Made by a program: the position numbers and the translations under genes
Shown: piece by piece, positions 28,043-36,493 of the stretch
Layout of the letters: the number at the start of each line of letters is the position of its first letter
How positions within the stretch are numbered: position 1 is the stretch's first letter
Assembly (NCBI GenBank): GCA_021818585.1
Contig: JAKATU010000073.1
Span: forward strand, 1-54,371
Direction of reading: 5' to 3'
DNA from: Acidobacteriota bacterium
GTDB lineage: Bacteria > Acidobacteriota > Terriglobia > Terriglobales > Acidobacteriaceae
DNA: 54,371 nt
Notes under the pieces: model-generated
The model's input: the letters and a program-made list of their open reading frames with translations, nothing else
Told to the model about the DNA's origin: nothing
Databases searched by the model: none

Positions 28043-28927
28043 TTAGTAGATCTCCGCAGTGATGCGCATGCTGATGTCTACAGCGGGCGCAGAATGGGTG
28101 AGCGCGCCGACGGAGATGTAGTCGACGCCAGCGAGGGCGTATTTGCGGATGTTTTCGAGGTTGATGCCGCCGGAGGCCTCGATGGGAATCTGGATGTCGC
28201 GTCCGCGCACGGTGGCGACGGCCTTTCTGACTTCGGCTGGGGTCATGTTGTCGAGCAGCAGGGATTCGGCTCCGCCGTCAAGGGCGAGCTTGAGTTCTTC
28301 CGGGGTGCGGACTTCGATGTCGATGGTCTGGCCCGGTTTGCGCCATTTGTGGGCCTTTTCAAGGACCTTGGGGATGCCGCCGCCCAGCGAGATGTGATTG
28401 TTCTTGATGAGGATGCCGTCGGAAAGATCGAGGCGGTGATTTTCTCCTCCGCCGCAGCGGACGGAATATTTGTCGAGCACGCGCAGGCCAGGGATGGTTT
28501 TGCGGGTGTCGAGCACGCGGGCCTTGGTGCCGTCGATGGCGTCGACGTACTGGCGTGTCATGGTGGCGATGCCGCTCATGCGTTGCATGAGGTTGAGGAT
28601 GACGCGCTCGCAGGCAAGGATGACGCGGGCGTTGTGACGGATGACGGCGATGGCCTGGTTTTCGCGCACGCGCACGCCGTCAAAGATTTCCGGGTGACTG
28701 ACGATTTCGTAACGGCGATGCTTGCGATTGTCGAGATCCGCGAAGATGTCGAGGAAACGGGGAACGCAACCGAGGCCGGCCAGGACGAGGTCCTGGCGCG
28801 CGATGATGGTGGCCGTTGCGCGGAGGTCAGGGTCGACGGTGACGTCGGTGGTGACGTCGCGGGTGGCCTTGTCCTCCTTGAGTGCGGCTTCCAGAATGGC
28901 GCCGACGCGCTTGCTTTTCCAGTCCAT
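28043..28927 (-). CDS. nadC: Nicotinate-nucleotide pyrophosphorylase (carboxylating)
   Basis: Converts quinolinate and PRPP to nicotinate mononucleotide in NAD synthesis. The 294-residue protein has the family marks: EDKATRDVTTDVTV, ERVILNLMQRMSGIAT, DTRKTIPGLRVLDKYSVRCG and ILIKNNHIS, then IEASGGINLENIRKYA. It lies five bases downstream of valS and is followed closely by birA. No nadA or nadB is seen nearby. Confidence 0.95.
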   Translation of the reverse strand: MDWKSKRVGAILEAALKEDKATRDVTTDVTVDPDLRATATIIARQDLVLAGLGCVPRFLDIFADLDNRKHRRYEIVSHPEIFDGVRVRENQAIAVIRHNARVILACERVILNLMQRMSGIATMTRQYVDAIDGTKARVLDTRKTIPGLRVLDKYSVRCGGGENHRLDLSDGILIKNNHISLGGGIPKVLEKAHKWRKPGQTIDIEVRTPEELKLALDGGAESLLLDNMTPAEVRKAVATVRGRDIQIPIEASGGINLENIRKYALAGVDYISVGALTHSAPAVDISMRITAEIY

Positions 28928-28932
28928 GATGT

Positions 28933-31686
28933 TTATCCCAGTTCCTTCGATGCGGCTCTTGCCTTTTCGAGGAGTATTTTCAGCTCTTCTGCGCGGTTGC
29001 GCAAACCCTCGACGACATGCGCGGGGGCCTTGCTGAGAAATGCGTCGCTGGAGAGCTGCCGGTCGGCGTTGGCCTGCTCTTTTTCGTAGCGTGCGATTTC
29101 CCTGGCGAGCCGTTCGCGTTCGGCGGCGACGTCGATGGTCTTTTCATACACGACCTGCACGTCAAACTGCGGCGTAGAGCGTATTCCGGCGCCTTCCGGC
29201 AGCGCTTCCGCGATCTGGATGCCGGAGATACGGGCGAGGCGCTCGATGAGGGGATGATTTTGCTGGAAGACCGGCGCGGTGGCCGCATCGGTGCGAATGA
29301 GGATGGGGACCTGCTCTTTTTCCTCGACGCCGAGATCTTTGCGGGCGGCGCGGACGTTGACGATGAGGTCCTGCAGAAGGGCGAAGTGGCGCTCGGTTTC
29401 GGCGCTTTGCAGGGCGGAATCCGGCTGCGGGTAGCGCGAGAGCGCGATGGATTTTGCGGGCGACTCACCGTTGTAGAAGACATGCCAGAGCTCCTCAGTG
29501 AGGAAGGGCATGAATGGCGAGAGCAGGCGCAGCGCGGACTCGAAGATTTGCAGCAGCGTGGTGAGCGCGGCCTGGGCGGTGCCGGGATCTGCGGTGAAGT
29601 CGAGGCGGAGCTTGACGGCCTCAAGATACCAGTCGCAGAACTCGCCCCAAAAGAACTGGTAGACGAGATTGGCAGCCTCATGGAAGCGGTATTCTTCGAG
29701 GGTGCGATTGACCTCTGCCGCGGTGGTCTGCAGGCGGGAGACGATCCAGCGAGCTTCAATGGGTGCGTCCGCGGTCAGGATGGGAGCAGCCATGATGGCG
29801 CGTGGATCGACTGCGATGCCGGCCTCTTCCGCGCGCTCGACGTTCATGAAGATGAAGCGGGCGGAGTTCCAGATTTTATTGGCGAAGGCGCGGTAGCCTT
29901 CTGTGCGGGCTTCGCTGAAGGCGATGTCCGTGCCGGGCGAAGCCATGGCGGCGAGTGTGAAGCGGACGGCGTCGGTGCCGAAGCGCTGCGCGATCTCGAT
30001 GGGGTCGATGACGTTGCCCTTGGTCTTGGACATCTTCTGGCGGTCGGCGTCGCGGACGAGCGCGTGGATGTAGACCTCGCGGAAGGGCACGGCATCCTTG
30101 AGAGTGCGCTTGCTGCCGTCAGGCATGGGAACGTCGAGCATGAAGTGACAGCCCAGCATGATCATGCGGGCGACCCAGAAGAAGAGAATGTCAAAGCCGG
30201 TGACGAGCAGTTGCGTGGGGTAGAAGGTGTCGAGGTCTTTGGTGTGGTGCGGCCAGCCGAATACGGAGCAGGGCAACAGACCTGAGGAAAACCATGTGTC
30301 GAGGACGTCGGTTTCCTGGGTGAGATCTGCGCTTCCACAGCAGGAGCATTTGGCCGGAGTTTCGCGCGCGACGGTGATTTCACGGCAGTTGCCGCAGTGC
30401 CATGCGGGGATGCGATGGCCCCACCAGAGCTGGCGGGAGATGCACCAGTCGTGGATGTTGCGCATCCACTCGAAGTAGGTTTTTGCGTACTGGTCGGGCG
30501 TGAAGCGGATGTAGCCCTGCTCGACGGCGGCGATGGCCTTGTCGGCGAGGGGCTGAATCTTGATGAACCACTGGGTGGAGAGACGCGGCTCGACGACCGT
30601 CTTGCAGCGGTCGCACTTGCCGATGTTGTTGGTGTGCGGCTTGGCGGCGACGAGGAGGTTTTGCACTTCGAGGTCGGCGAGGATGCGCTTGCGCGCCTCG
30701 TAGCGGTCCAGGCCTGCGTAAGTGCCGGCTTCCGCGTTCATGTGCGCGGTGTCATCCATCACGTTGATGGAGGGCAGTCCGTGGCGCTGACCGATGGCGA
30801 AGTCGTTTGGGTCGTGCGCGGGCGTGACCTTGACGGCGCCGGTGCCGAATTCGGCGGTAACGTAGGTATCCGTCACGATGGGGATTTCGCGGTCGGTGAG
30901 CGGCAGGCGGAGATTTTTTCCGTGAAGGTGCTTGTAGCGCTCGTCGTCAGGGTGGACGGCCACGGCTACGTCGCCGACCATGGTTTCCGGACGGGTAGTG
31001 GCGACGGTGACGAACTGGCCAGGCTTTTCGACCACGGTATAGCGGATTTCCCAGATGTTGCCCTGCTGTTCTTCGTGGACGACTTCGAGATCGCTGATGG
31101 CGGTCTGGCAGCGCGGGCACCAGTTGACGATGTAGGCGCCGCGGTAGATGAGCCCCTGCTCGTGGAGGGTGACGAAGGCTTCGCGGACGGCGACAGAGAG
31201 TCTGTCGTCCATGGTGAAGTATTCGCGGGACCAGTCGACGCTGGCGCCGAGGCGGCGCATCTGGTCCAGGATGGCTCCGCCGTAGTGCTGCTTCCATTGC
31301 CATACGCGCTCGACGAATGGCTCGCGGCCTAGCTGCTGGCGTGTGGTGTTTTCGGAGGCGAGCTGGCGCTCGACCATCATTTGCGTGGCGATGCCTGCGT
31401 GGTCGGTGCCGGGAACCCAGAGTGCCGCATCGCCGAGCATGCGACGCCAGCGGGTAAGAATGTCCATCTCCGTCTGGTTGAGCATGTGGCCCATGTGCAG
31501 GCGTCCGGTGACGTTGGGCGGCGGCAGGAGAATGGTGAAGGCGCTCGCGGGATCGATGGCTTCGGGCGAGGCGGTCTCAAAGATTTTCTCGCTTACCCAG
31601 TACTGGGCCCAGCGATCCTCAATGGCGGCGGGATCGTAGGCTTTGGGCAGGGCGCGATGGGCGTTTTGGGGCATCGATTCAGACAT
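28933..31686 (-). CDS. valS: Valyl-tRNA synthetase
   Basis: A 917-residue class I aminoacyl-tRNA synthetase. The HIGH-type motif is PPPNVTGRLHMGHMLN, the KMSKS loop is KMSKTKGN, and ValS-type blocks include WVPGTDHAGIATQM and DVLDTWFSSGLLP. Zinc-type cysteines are in WCPRCQTAISDLE. The C-terminal coiled coil that contacts tRNA runs from about residue 850 (ERERLAREIARYEKEQANAD). It appears to be the first gene of the operon; a TATACT at about 31723-31728 (minus strand) is a possible -10 without a good -35. Confidence 0.97.
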   Translation of the reverse strand: MSESMPQNAHRALPKAYDPAAIEDRWAQYWVSEKIFETASPEAIDPASAFTILLPPPNVTGRLHMGHMLNQTEMDILTRWRRMLGDAALWVPGTDHAGIATQMMVERQLASENTTRQQLGREPFVERVWQWKQHYGGAILDQMRRLGASVDWSREYFTMDDRLSVAVREAFVTLHEQGLIYRGAYIVNWCPRCQTAISDLEVVHEEQQGNIWEIRYTVVEKPGQFVTVATTRPETMVGDVAVAVHPDDERYKHLHGKNLRLPLTDREIPIVTDTYVTAEFGTGAVKVTPAHDPNDFAIGQRHGLPSINVMDDTAHMNAEAGTYAGLDRYEARKRILADLEVQNLLVAAKPHTNNIGKCDRCKTVVEPRLSTQWFIKIQPLADKAIAAVEQGYIRFTPDQYAKTYFEWMRNIHDWCISRQLWWGHRIPAWHCGNCREITVARETPAKCSCCGSADLTQETDVLDTWFSSGLLPCSVFGWPHHTKDLDTFYPTQLLVTGFDILFFWVARMIMLGCHFMLDVPMPDGSKRTLKDAVPFREVYIHALVRDADRQKMSKTKGNVIDPIEIAQRFGTDAVRFTLAAMASPGTDIAFSEARTEGYRAFANKIWNSARFIFMNVERAEEAGIAVDPRAIMAAPILTADAPIEARWIVSRLQTTAAEVNRTLEEYRFHEAANLVYQFFWGEFCDWYLEAVKLRLDFTADPGTAQAALTTLLQIFESALRLLSPFMPFLTEELWHVFYNGESPAKSIALSRYPQPDSALQSAETERHFALLQDLIVNVRAARKDLGVEEKEQVPILIRTDAATAPVFQQNHPLIERLARISGIQIAEALPEGAGIRSTPQFDVQVVYEKTIDVAAERERLAREIARYEKEQANADRQLSSDAFLSKAPAHVVEGLRNRAEELKILLEKARAASKELG

Positions 31687-31763
31687 GATTGCGGGAAGAT
31701 AAGACGTTGTAACTCTAAGGTTAGTATAGCGTTGAGGTTAGCTGTTACTTACCATGAAGATGA

Positions 31764-31790
31764 GAAAGGGTCGCACGAGGCGACCCTTTC
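31764..31790 (-). terminator. Hairpin terminator after the BamD-like gene
   Basis: GAAAGGGTCGC (31764-31774) pairs perfectly with GCGACCCTTTC (31780-31790) around a five-base loop. It follows the BamD-like stop by 22 bases on the minus strand and precedes valS, separating the two transcription units. The U-tract is clearer on the plus strand (GTTTTG) than on the minus strand. Confidence 0.65.
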
Positions 31791-31812
31791 GTTTTGAAGC
31801 TCGAGAGGCAGC

Positions 31813-33393
31813 TTAGAAGGGGTTGAGCTTCTTGAGGCCCTTGCGGGGCTTGTGGCGGCTGGAAGACTCTTCCTTACGGTTGAACTTGGCCTTTTTCTTG
31901 TGCTTCCCGTAGGTTTGCGCGGCCAGGTTGACGGCATTGGGATGTTTGACGTCGTTGATCTGCTCAGGGGCTTCGGTCGGCTTTTGCACCGGGGGCAGCG
32001 CGGCCGGGTTGTTAGGTCCGACAGCGGCAGCGATGGGCTTGCCGTTGATTGCAGCCGGTTGCGAGGTCGAGCTGGGTCTCGCCGTCGGGCTCGATGTGAT
32101 TTCGACGGTTGCGCTGTCGCCGGTGGAATCTGAATTGCCTGTGGGAACGGTTTCCAGGGTCGCGGTCGGAGTGACGTTGGTCGTTTCTCCGCTGCTCTGT
32201 GCCGGGCTGACAGTGGGCAGATTGCTGGTGGTTGGTGCGGACTCGGTTGCGTTGGATTCCGCAGAGGTGATGGGCTTGCCCTGAAGGGCCGCGAGGAAGA
32301 CGGCCTTCTGTTGACGGGCTACCGACGGAGCGTAGGTCTGCTTGGGATCGGTGAGTGTGGGCTGGCCCACGCGGGCGGCTTGAACAGGGGTTGCTCCTGC
32401 GCGCGAGAAGAAGTCAAAGGCACGCGTCTTGAACTTGACGGGGACAAGGCTGGCTTCGAGGGCTTCGCTCTCGGCGAGTTCCTGCGGTGTCGGCGCAGGA
32501 ATGGGGCGTCCCATCGCGAGCAGACGATCCTTGGCCTGGTCTGCATCCGGCGACATGGGGTAGTGGGTGACGGCGCGATCCCATGCGTCCGCGGCACGAC
32601 CGTTGTAGTAGGTGAGCAGCTCTTTCTTCGCCTTTGCCGGGAGCCGGAGGTTTTGAACCGTGGCCGCCTCGTTTGCGTAGTCGTCGCCGATCTGGATGAG
32701 GTTTTCGCAGCTCTTGCTGAAGAGCGGATACAGGTCCGCGACAGACTGGAGGCGGGCGATGGAGCCGGCCCAGTCTTCGCGGGTGGCGTAAAACTGGCCC
32801 ACTTCAAACTGGCGCTGGGCGAGGACTTCCTGCACTTCACGGAGCTTTTGCTTGGCGCGCGGAACGAGCGGCGAGTTGGGGAACTGCTCGATCATCGTCC
32901 GGTATTCTTCTTGTGCCTTGAATGCGTTGGTGGGGTCGCGGTCTGGACGTTCCATCTGCTGGAAGTAGATGTCGCCGATCTTCATCTGGGCTTCTGCTGC
33001 TTCCGGAGTGTTGGGGAAGAAGGTAATGAAGTCGCGATATTCCGACGCTGCCTGCTGCATGGCGGCGGGGCCGCCTTCGAGATACCAGGTGTCGCCGATG
33101 GCGAGCTTGGCACGCATAGCGTACTCAGTGTCAGGGTATGCGTTGAGGAGGGTCTGCAGGTCGAGGCGCGCGATGTCGTAGCGGCCCTTGCGCATGGCCT
33201 TCATTGCCTTGTCGAAGAGCTCTGCGTCGGGCTGCTGGGTTTTGAGGCCGGCAAGCGGGTTGGAGTTGACGGCCGAGTAGCGCGTCTTGTGATGCTTTGG
33301 CTTCTTGTGCTTCTGCCGCGCCCACGCATGAGTTGGGGCGCAGAGCGCCATGCCGATGCAAAGGGCCGAAATAACTGTGACCAACCGTTTCAT
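31813..33393 (-). CDS. BamD-like outer-membrane assembly TPR protein
   Basis: A 526-residue exported protein. Residues 1 to about 25 are a signal peptide (MKRLVTVISALCIGMALCAP), with a Cys in the hydrophobic part but no clean lipobox. Residues 50-270 form TPR repeats of the BamD/YbgF type: RYDIARLDLQTLLNAYPDTE, YRDFITFFPNTPEAAEAQMK and YRTMIEQFPNSPLVPRAKQK. BamD scaffolds the beta-barrel assembly machine. The C-terminal half is unusual: about 200 residues of Ser/Thr/Pro-rich, probably disordered sequence ending in a Lys-rich tail. It follows rpe and ends before a terminator. Confidence 0.8.
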   Translation of the reverse strand: MKRLVTVISALCIGMALCAPTHAWARQKHKKPKHHKTRYSAVNSNPLAGLKTQQPDAELFDKAMKAMRKGRYDIARLDLQTLLNAYPDTEYAMRAKLAIGDTWYLEGGPAAMQQAASEYRDFITFFPNTPEAAEAQMKIGDIYFQQMERPDRDPTNAFKAQEEYRTMIEQFPNSPLVPRAKQKLREVQEVLAQRQFEVGQFYATREDWAGSIARLQSVADLYPLFSKSCENLIQIGDDYANEAATVQNLRLPAKAKKELLTYYNGRAADAWDRAVTHYPMSPDADQAKDRLLAMGRPIPAPTPQELAESEALEASLVPVKFKTRAFDFFSRAGATPVQAARVGQPTLTDPKQTYAPSVARQQKAVFLAALQGKPITSAESNATESAPTTSNLPTVSPAQSSGETTNVTPTATLETVPTGNSDSTGDSATVEITSSPTARPSSTSQPAAINGKPIAAAVGPNNPAALPPVQKPTEAPEQINDVKHPNAVNLAAQTYGKHKKKAKFNRKEESSSRHKPRKGLKKLNPF

Positions 33394-33441
33394 AACACCT
33401 CAAAACTGCACGCCTGTTGCTGGGCGCGCCCTTACTGAACC

Positions 33442-34116
33442 TCAGGCTGCGGGATCGGCTTTACGAGCCAGATCGAGCAGCGCCTGTGCTTCCTTTTCCA
33501 CGCCATTGCCATTGAATACGGCTGTGCCGGCGACAAGCATTTCGGCTCCGGCATCGACGACGCTGGCGACGGTGTCGCGATCGACACCACCGTCAACTTC
33601 AATCCTAAACGTCAGGCCCATGTTCTGGCGAAGTTCTTTGAGCCGGCGGATTTTTGTGAGCGTGTAGGGTATGAATCGCTGGCCGCCGAAGCCGGGGTTT
33701 ACGCTCATGACCAAAACGTGATGGACCATCGGAAGGATGGGGATGAGGAGATCTACCGCGGTGGCCGGATTGATGACGACGGCGGGTTCCATGCCGTGGT
33801 CGCGGATGAGCTGCAGGGAACGATGCAGGTGCGGGCATACCTCGTAGTGGATGCTCATCCAGTTGACGCCGGCGTCGGCGAAGGCGGGGACGAAGTCGTC
33901 GGGCCTCTGGACCATCATGTGGCAGTCAAAGGGCAGGGTGGTGTACTTGCGAATGGCCTTGACGAGCGCGGGTCCGAAGGTGAGATTGGGGACGAAGTGG
34001 CCGTCCATGACATCGATGTGGATGGCGCTGCCGCCGCCGCGTTCGGCGGCTTTGACCTCTTCGCCGAGGCGCGAAAAATCCGCAGCAAGTATGGACGGTA
34101 GAAGGTCGATCGGCAT
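33442..34116 (-). CDS. rpe: Ribulose-phosphate 3-epimerase
   Basis: Interconverts ribulose 5-phosphate and xylulose 5-phosphate in the pentose phosphate pathway. The 224-residue TIM barrel has LLPSILAADFSRLGEEV, the metal-site blocks IHIDVMDGHFVPNLTFGP and FDCHMMVQRPDDF, VLVMSVNPGFGGQRFIP, and the catalytic Asp in IEVDGGVDRDTV. The gene lies 23 bases after the UvrC-like gene and 48 before the BamD-like gene, all on the same strand. Confidence 0.95.
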   Translation of the reverse strand: MPIDLLPSILAADFSRLGEEVKAAERGGGSAIHIDVMDGHFVPNLTFGPALVKAIRKYTTLPFDCHMMVQRPDDFVPAFADAGVNWMSIHYEVCPHLHRSLQLIRDHGMEPAVVINPATAVDLLIPILPMVHHVLVMSVNPGFGGQRFIPYTLTKIRRLKELRQNMGLTFRIEVDGGVDRDTVASVVDAGAEMLVAGTAVFNGNGVEKEAQALLDLARKADPAA

Positions 34117-34139
34117 GCGGCCAGTGTATCAGGGGATGG

Positions 34140-35417
34140 TCAGGGCGCGGATGGGGTGGATGGGTGGAGAATTGCGGATTCTGAAGGGGCCTGGGCGGCA
34201 CGATAGACGCGGGAGATGGCGCGGAGGGCGGCTTTGGCGGGGATGGTTCCGGCGGGGCGGGTGGGGTCTTCCGGCTGGGCCAGGAGGAACTCGCCGGTGC
34301 GTTTGGCAGCGGGACGGTAGAACCAGCGTCGGAAGAGGGCGAGGTGGTCGGAGACGAGTCCGGATGAGGGTCGCTGGAGGCGCTGGCGGAGGCTGCTGAG
34401 AGCCTCGTCGAGGCGGGCTTCGAGCCGGTCGCGTGTGGTGGTGACGGGGGCTTCTTCGAGAGGCGCAGGCTCGATCATGGAGGGGTGGGCGAAGAGCGAG
34501 GATGAGCCGGACTGCTCATTGGGGTGGCGCATGCCATGGGTGGAGAACGGGACGGGGCCGGCGAGCTGGCCGGACTGGAGCAGGAAGAGAGTGACGGATT
34601 CGGGTTGGGACGAGGGCTGGAGAATGAGGCCGGAGAGCTGCGGGAGTGGGTGGACGGCTTCCGGGAGGGCGGCGATAACTTCCTCTATTTGTGTGACTTT
34701 CAGGTGGAGGGTGGCGGCTTGTTCGAAGTCGAGGGCTTCGGAGGCAGCGTCGCGCTGGGCCGTGAGCTGGGTGAGGAGGCTCTGGCCGCGGGTTGCGAGG
34801 AAGTCGTGAACGGCGGTGGCCTCCTGGGCGTAGCGGTCGGAGGTGCAGCCCTGGAAGCAGGGCGCCAGGCACTTTTTGAGCTCGGAGTAGATGCAGCCGG
34901 GGTGGCTGGGGTCGGGGTTGAGGTCTTCCTGACAGCGGCGGAGGAGGAATAGGTTGAGCATGGACTCAAGCCATCGCTCGGCGAGCCAGCGGGAGGGGAA
35001 TGGGCCGAAGAGGTCAGCGGCGGCGCTGAGGGTGAGGCGCGTGGAGGGATAAACGCGGGGAAAGTCGTTGCCGGAGGCCATGCGGAGGAAGACGGGTGCG
35101 CGGAGATGGAGGCGCTGGCTGGCGCGGTCGGGGCCGAAAGCGGCGGAGGTGGCCTGGTAGAGGGCGAAGAGAGCTTCGAACTCGGAGCCGGTGAGTGTGA
35201 ATTCGATGCGGCGGATGAGTGCGGCAAGCTGGAGGCGCCTGGTTTGGCCGGGGGCGGGCGCGAGCAGGCGGCGCAGGCGGCGGCGGAGGTTGGGGGTGCG
35301 GTTGAGGTAAGGCTCGGCGCGGTCGTACTCACCGAAGAGCGCAAAGACGGCGGGAGCGGCGGGGATGCTGGCCCAGTCGGGGTTTTGCGGGTCGAATGGG
35401 AGAGCCTGCTCGAGCAT
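34140..35417 (-). CDS. Truncated UvrC-like protein
   Basis: A 425-residue protein resembling the N-terminal two-thirds of excinuclease subunit UvrC (about 600). It has a GIY-YIG-like domain in degraded form (AVFALFGEYDRAEPYLNR where a Tyr is usual), the segment TLTGSEFEALFALYQA, a cysteine cluster like the UvrC iron-sulfur site (CQEDLN, GCIYSELKKCLAPCFQGC) and a UVR motif (EALDFEQAATLHLKVTQIEE). The C-terminal RNase-H-type nuclease and HhH domains are missing. The frame is open to 35558, but the extra residues are encoded by an intergenic repeat; ATG 35417 fits better. A real uvrC may be elsewhere; this copy may be a Cho-like or regulatory relative. Confidence 0.7.
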   Translation of the reverse strand: MLEQALPFDPQNPDWASIPAAPAVFALFGEYDRAEPYLNRTPNLRRRLRRLLAPAPGQTRRLQLAALIRRIEFTLTGSEFEALFALYQATSAAFGPDRASQRLHLRAPVFLRMASGNDFPRVYPSTRLTLSAAADLFGPFPSRWLAERWLESMLNLFLLRRCQEDLNPDPSHPGCIYSELKKCLAPCFQGCTSDRYAQEATAVHDFLATRGQSLLTQLTAQRDAASEALDFEQAATLHLKVTQIEEVIAALPEAVHPLPQLSGLILQPSSQPESVTLFLLQSGQLAGPVPFSTHGMRHPNEQSGSSSLFAHPSMIEPAPLEEAPVTTTRDRLEARLDEALSSLRQRLQRPSSGLVSDHLALFRRWFYRPAAKRTGEFLLAQPEDPTRPAGTIPAKAALRAISRVYRAAQAPSESAILHPSTPSAP

Positions 35418-35528
35418 TGGGGTTCCTGCTGCAAGCCTATCAAGGACTGGCCGTCCCGGCGTACGCGCCGTGCTTGCCGCACGGGCGACCGCGCGCTTTG
35501 CGCGCCATTCCGCTTCGGAGATCTTTTC

Positions 35529-35559
35529 CCCCACCCAAGCGGAGCTTGGGTGGGCCACC
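35529..35559. repeat. 31-bp interspersed palindromic repeat, copy 1
   Basis: CCCACCCAAGC (35530-35540) and GCTTGGGTGGG (35544-35554) form a perfect 11-bp inverted repeat around GGA. The 31 bases are identical to 40864-40894. Translated on the minus strand it gives AHPSSAWVG, which explains the spurious N-terminal extension of the UvrC-like frame. Confidence 0.85.
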
Positions 35560-35592
35560 TGGGTTGATAAAAAGAGCTTCGAGGTATCCCAC

Positions 35593-35698
35593 TTTTTTGT
35601 GGGTAAGTTGTTGATTTCATTCGATAGGTTAACCCACTAACGATGCCTGCACCTCGTTGTTTTTGTGGGTATCTTGTTGATTCTATTGGACAGGTTAA
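35593..35698. repeat. Two imperfect 39-bp direct repeats
   Basis: Copy 1 (about 35594-35632) and copy 2 (35660-35698) share TTTTTGTGGGTA, TTGTTGATT and AGGTTAA at the same spacing, with about eight differences. A short CCCAC/GTGGG dyad overlaps copy 1. No gene covers them. Confidence 0.7.
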
Positions 35699-35754
35699 TG
35701 TTCTAAGGGGTGGTTTGCTGTGGAAGGCTCCCGTTTTTGGGGAACTGGGCATGG

Positions 35755-35799
35755 AAAAAGCGGCTTCCGCGAGTTTGCTTTGCGGGAGCCGCTTTTTTT
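35755..35799. terminator. Strong rho-independent terminator without an obvious gene
   Basis: AAAAAGCGGCTTCCGC (35755-35770) pairs with GCGGGAGCCGCTTTTT (35782-35797) with one G-U wobble, then continues in T. A-rich and T-rich flanks make it work on either strand. No coding gene ends here on either strand. Confidence 0.85.
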
Positions 35800-35934
35800 C
35801 TGTCCTTACTTTCAGGATAGCAATTTTGGGGTGAATTACCGGCACTTTTGGTTGTGGATGGCTGCGGCTGGACGGGCTGTGTGTTGCCGGTGTGGAGGCG
35901 CTTTGTATGGATTGTTTAATAGTGAAGTTTTTGC

Positions 35935-35983
35935 TTGACTATTTACGGTAGCCGGTGAATACTTAAGTATATGCTTCAGTATT
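35935..35983 (+). promoter_or_regulatory. Promoter with overlapping ArsR-type operator
   Basis: A -35 TTGACT (35935-35940) is 17 bases from a -10-like AATACT (35958-35963). The 12-bp perfect palindrome ATACTTAAGTAT (35959-35970) covers the -10, and AATACT also pairs with AGTATT (35978-35983). Nested AT-rich dyads on the -10 are typical of ArsR/SmtB operators; a regulator of that family is the second gene downstream, so autorepression is likely. Confidence 0.7.
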
Positions 35984-36007
35984 TAGGTTGCAGGAATAGA
36001 GGAGAGG

Positions 36008-36493
36008 ATGAGGACTAAGGTAGAACCGAAGGTAGTGCATGCGACGTGTGTTGTGGAGCGCAGGTTTGCGAAGCCGGCGAGTGTGGTGTTCCGGGCGTTG
36101 AGCGAGGCAGATATGGTTCGGCGGTGGATGACAGGCGGTAGCCAGTCGGAGCTGTTTGCGTTTCGATGTGATTTTTGTGAGGGCGGGAGTCAGGTTCTGA
36201 AGTACAAGATGGGGCCGGAGACGCCGATTGCGGGCGCGGTGATAACGAATGAGGTTCGGTTCCAGCAGATTGTGGCCGGGGAGCGGATTGTGACGGCATC
36301 GACGATGCGGATGGGTGAGCGTATCTTTTCGGCTTCGCAGGTGACCTTTGAGCTGGTGCCGGATGGAGACGGGACGGATTTGATCATCACGCACCAGGGG
36401 GCTTTTTTCGAGGGTTCGGACGGGCCGGAACGGCGTGAGCATGGATGGAATGTGCTGGCGGACAACCTGGCGGCAGTGGTTGCGGAAGGGTAG
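36008..36493 (+). CDS. SRPBCC (AHSA1-type) domain protein
   Basis: A 161-residue protein with the helix-grip fold of the AHSA1/START family: VVERRFAKPASVVFRALSEA and MVRRWMTGG at the start, ITNEVRFQQIVAGERIV in the middle, and THQGAFFEGSDGPERREHGW followed by NVLADNLAAVV at the end. Such proteins often bind a hydrophobic ligand and are frequently paired with ArsR regulators, as here. Start ATG 36008 follows GGAGAGG. Its stop directly abuts the GTG of the regulator, so the two are co-translated. Confidence 0.9.
   Translation: MRTKVEPKVVHATCVVERRFAKPASVVFRALSEADMVRRWMTGGSQSELFAFRCDFCEGGSQVLKYKMGPETPIAGAVITNEVRFQQIVAGERIVTASTMRMGERIFSASQVTFELVPDGDGTDLIITHQGAFFEGSDGPERREHGWNVLADNLAAVVAEG

Larger units (their letters stand above)
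35418..36007. other. Gene-free interval with repeats and an isolated terminator
   Basis: These 590 bases hold no convincing coding frame. In order they contain a 31-bp repeat copy, two imperfect 39-bp direct repeats, a strong hairpin terminator, and the promoter/operator of the SRPBCC-ArsR pair. A terminator with no gene in front of it suggests a small RNA from this interval. Confidence 0.6.

Noticed and set aside
27935..29089. A 384-codon plus-strand frame opposite nadC and birA
   Set aside because: Antisense shadow; both minus-strand enzymes are complete and recognisable.
29017..30285. A 422-codon plus-strand frame opposite valS
   Set aside because: Gly/Val/Asp-rich antisense shadow with no motif; valS has complete HIGH and KMSKS motifs.
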